Source: Castellaniella sp049650445 (GTDB lineage: Bacteria; Pseudomonadota; Gammaproteobacteria; Burkholderiales; Burkholderiaceae_B). Taken from it: DNA of 64,000 bases. Within the stretch, counting starts at the first letter, position 1; each line of letters begins with the position of its first letter. The notes under the pieces were generated by a model that saw only the letters and a list, made by a program, of their open reading frames with translations, made no database searches and had not been told where the DNA came from. The stretch is taken from NCBI RefSeq assembly GCF_049650445.1, contig NZ_JBASAD010000032.1:19681-83680 (forward strand), read 5' to 3'. A program made the translations under genes and the position numbers. Below are positions 62,806-64,000 of the stretch, one piece after another.

Positions 62806-63744
62806 TCAGCGTCCTGCCCGCACGACCCCCACGCTGGCGGCCACCACCAGACTGGTGCCCAGCATCTGGCCCATCCCCATGCCCTGGCCCAGGAAGAGCC
62901 AGCCCGTTGCCGCGCCGACGGCCGGTTCCACGCTCATCAACACGCCGAACATGGCGGCCGGCATGCGCCGCAGAGCCGTGATCTCCAGGATGTAGGGCAC
63001 CAACGGCACCAGCACCGCCAGGCCCGCCGTGAAAAGCAGTTGCTCCCATGGAAAGCGGACGGAGCCGGTCTCTGCCACGGCAAAAGGCAGAGACAGCAGC
63101 GCGGCCGCCGCCAAAGAGACGGCCAGCCCCTGCAAGCCTGGAAACACCGGGCCGATCCGCTTCATCATGACGATGTAGACCCCCCAGCCGACCGCCGCCA
63201 GCAAGGCGAAAGCGATGCCTACCGGATCAGTGCCGCCGGGCAGATGCGTGTCGCCCTGCACCAGCAACCCGATCCCGATCGCCGCCAGCAGCGGCCAGGC
63301 CAGAGCGCGCCAGCCGCGCGCCCCCAGAGCGGCCACCGCCAAGGGGCCGCAGAACTCCAATGCAACGGTCAGATGCTGGGGCAGACGCTCGATCGCCAGA
63401 AAGAAGGCCAGGGACATGACGGCCATGGCGGCCCCCAGAATCAAGGCCGCCCGCCACTGGGCGGCACCGTAGCGATGCAAGGGCGGGCGCACGAACAGCA
63501 ACAGGGCCAGCGCAGCCCAGCACAGGCGCAGACTGGACGTGCTGAGCGCACCGTAATCGTGGATCACCGGCACGGACAGCGACACGCCGGTCTGAACACT
63601 GATCATGGCTGCCACGGCCAGGCAGACCGCCAGGCCGGTCCCCGAGCCGTGCTGGCCGGCCGCCGGACGGCGAGCGGCCCCGGCAGGGTGTTGGGATGCG
63701 GGAGAAAATGGCTTATCGTAGGACACAGCGAAGTTGGATTCCAT
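62806..63744 (-). CDS. DMT/EamA family exporter, RhtA-like
   Basis: This 312-residue inner-membrane protein has about ten helices in two EamA-type halves (SVPVIHDYGALSTSSLRLCW; FFLAIERLPQHLTVALEFCG; LAAVGWGVYIVMMKRIGPVF; LEITALRRMPAAMFGVLMSV; EPAVGAATGWLFLGQGM). This matches the RhtA/YdcZ-like group of threonine/homoserine and other amino-acid exporters. It lies directly upstream of the sensor operon on the same strand, so an amino acid link to the racemase there is possible. Confidence 0.88.
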   Translation of the reverse strand: MESNFAVSYDKPFSPASQHPAGAARRPAAGQHGSGTGLAVCLAVAAMISVQTGVSLSVPVIHDYGALSTSSLRLCWAALALLLFVRPPLHRYGAAQWRAALILGAAMAVMSLAFFLAIERLPQHLTVALEFCGPLAVAALGARGWRALAWPLLAAIGIGLLVQGDTHLPGGTDPVGIAFALLAAVGWGVYIVMMKRIGPVFPGLQGLAVSLAAAALLSLPFAVAETGSVRFPWEQLLFTAGLAVLVPLVPYILEITALRRMPAAMFGVLMSVEPAVGAATGWLFLGQGMGMGQMLGTSLVVAASVGVVRAGR

Positions 63745-63783
63745 GACCGGAATGCTTGCGATTCACAACTATACAGGACACTC

Positions 63784-63900
63784 ATGACGCCACCGACCGC
63801 CGCGCCGGACACCACCGCCCTGCGCGCCCTCATTCAAGACCACTTCAACCGCTCGGACCTGATGCAGCAAACCCACATGAATCTGCCGGAACCCGCATGA
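63784..63900 (+). CDS. Small 38-codon ORF coupled to the monooxygenase gene
   Basis: A 38-residue ORF, MTPPTAAPDTTALRALIQDH to MNLPEPA, starts with AGGA 6 bases upstream and ends in an ATGA overlap with the next gene. It may be a real small protein or a translational leader. I recognise no family. Confidence 0.4.
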   Translation: MTPPTAAPDTTALRALIQDHFNRSDLMQQTHMNLPEPA

Positions 63901-64000
63901 CCCGTCCTTCGATCCCGTTTTCGGTCCTGGACCTGGCCCCCATCGCCGAAGGCGGCAACGCCGCCGAAGCTTTCGCACACACCGCAGACCTGGCCCGCCA
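63897..64000 (+). CDS. Luciferase-like (LLM) flavin monooxygenase, N-terminal fragment
   Basis: Only 34 codons are inside the window. The start MTRPSIPFSVLDLAPIAEGG, then NAAEAFAHTADLARH-like, is the typical N-terminus of the MsnO8-type LLM oxidoreductases. The gene continues beyond the right edge. Confidence 0.75.
   Translation, partial: MTRPSIPFSVLDLAPIAEGGNAAEAFAHTADLAR

Overview
The window is high-GC DNA from a betaproteobacterium, most likely a member of the Alcaligenaceae close to Bordetella or Achromobacter. The evidence is a complete Ysc-family type III secretion system (T3SS) with Bordetella Bsc gene content (Bsp22-like tip proteins, BopB/BopD, BopN, and a Btr partner-switching circuit). 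Ordinary housekeeping genes (carAB, recR-ybaB-dnaX, pckG, 4.5S RNA, tRNA-Leu) flank it. I cannot name the species.

Layout. 1-4.0 kb: a TetR-controlled NMT1-type ABC importer (cut at the left edge), an SDR enzyme, and a gene whose N-terminus looks like the translocation domain of Salmonella SPI-2 effectors (SifA/SspH2 type). 4.0-23.5 kb: mostly core metabolism (carA/carB, transaldolase, a second sulfonate/nitrate-type ABC importer, recR-ybaB-dnaX with ffs, pckG, a YfcF-type GST, a glutamine amidotransferase, a HAD phosphatase, tRNA-Leu(CAA), a GlxA-type AraC regulator divergent from sdaA). 23.5-53 kb: the T3SS. btrV, a btrA/bspR candidate and the ECF sigma gene btrS come first. A long minus-strand operon then runs from two tandem Bsp22 paralogues (42.2 kb) through translocators, chaperones and sctI-J-K-L-N-O-P-Q-R-S-T-U-W to the secretin sctC (25.5 kb). 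A divergent plus-strand operon carries sctW(bopN)-chaperone-sctX-sctY-sctV-sctD-sctE-sctF. A 931-residue SopB/IpgD-type phosphoinositide phosphatase effector with CesT-type chaperones follows. 53-62.7 kb: a SecD-like lipoprotein, btrW, and a tightly overlapped minus-strand operon: sensor-MFS fusion, ABC_sub_bind protein, GNAT, divergent alanine racemase, single-pass sensor, SpoIIE/PP2C phosphatase (BtrU-type). 62.8-64 kb: a DMT exporter, a 38-codon ORF, and the start of a luciferase-like monooxygenase gene.

How it works together (inference from family knowledge and sequence). PP2C (BtrU) would dephosphorylate the STAS protein BtrV, BtrV would sequester the kinase BtrW, and this would free BtrS or its regulator to turn on the T3SS. 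Six sites of the form GGAAC[C/T]-N14(15)-GT[T/C/G]AC[C/T] lie just upstream of the BtrA candidate, both divergent T3SS operons, the SopB-like effector, the SifA/SspH-like effector and the sensor-MFS operon. I propose that these are the BtrS promoters and define the regulon. The most unusual part is the sensor operon. Three of its proteins seem to share one extracytoplasmic sensor module, which includes a sensor fused to an MFS transporter, and the operon itself carries a BtrS-type promoter. It may be an undescribed signal-input system, with feedback, for T3SS control.
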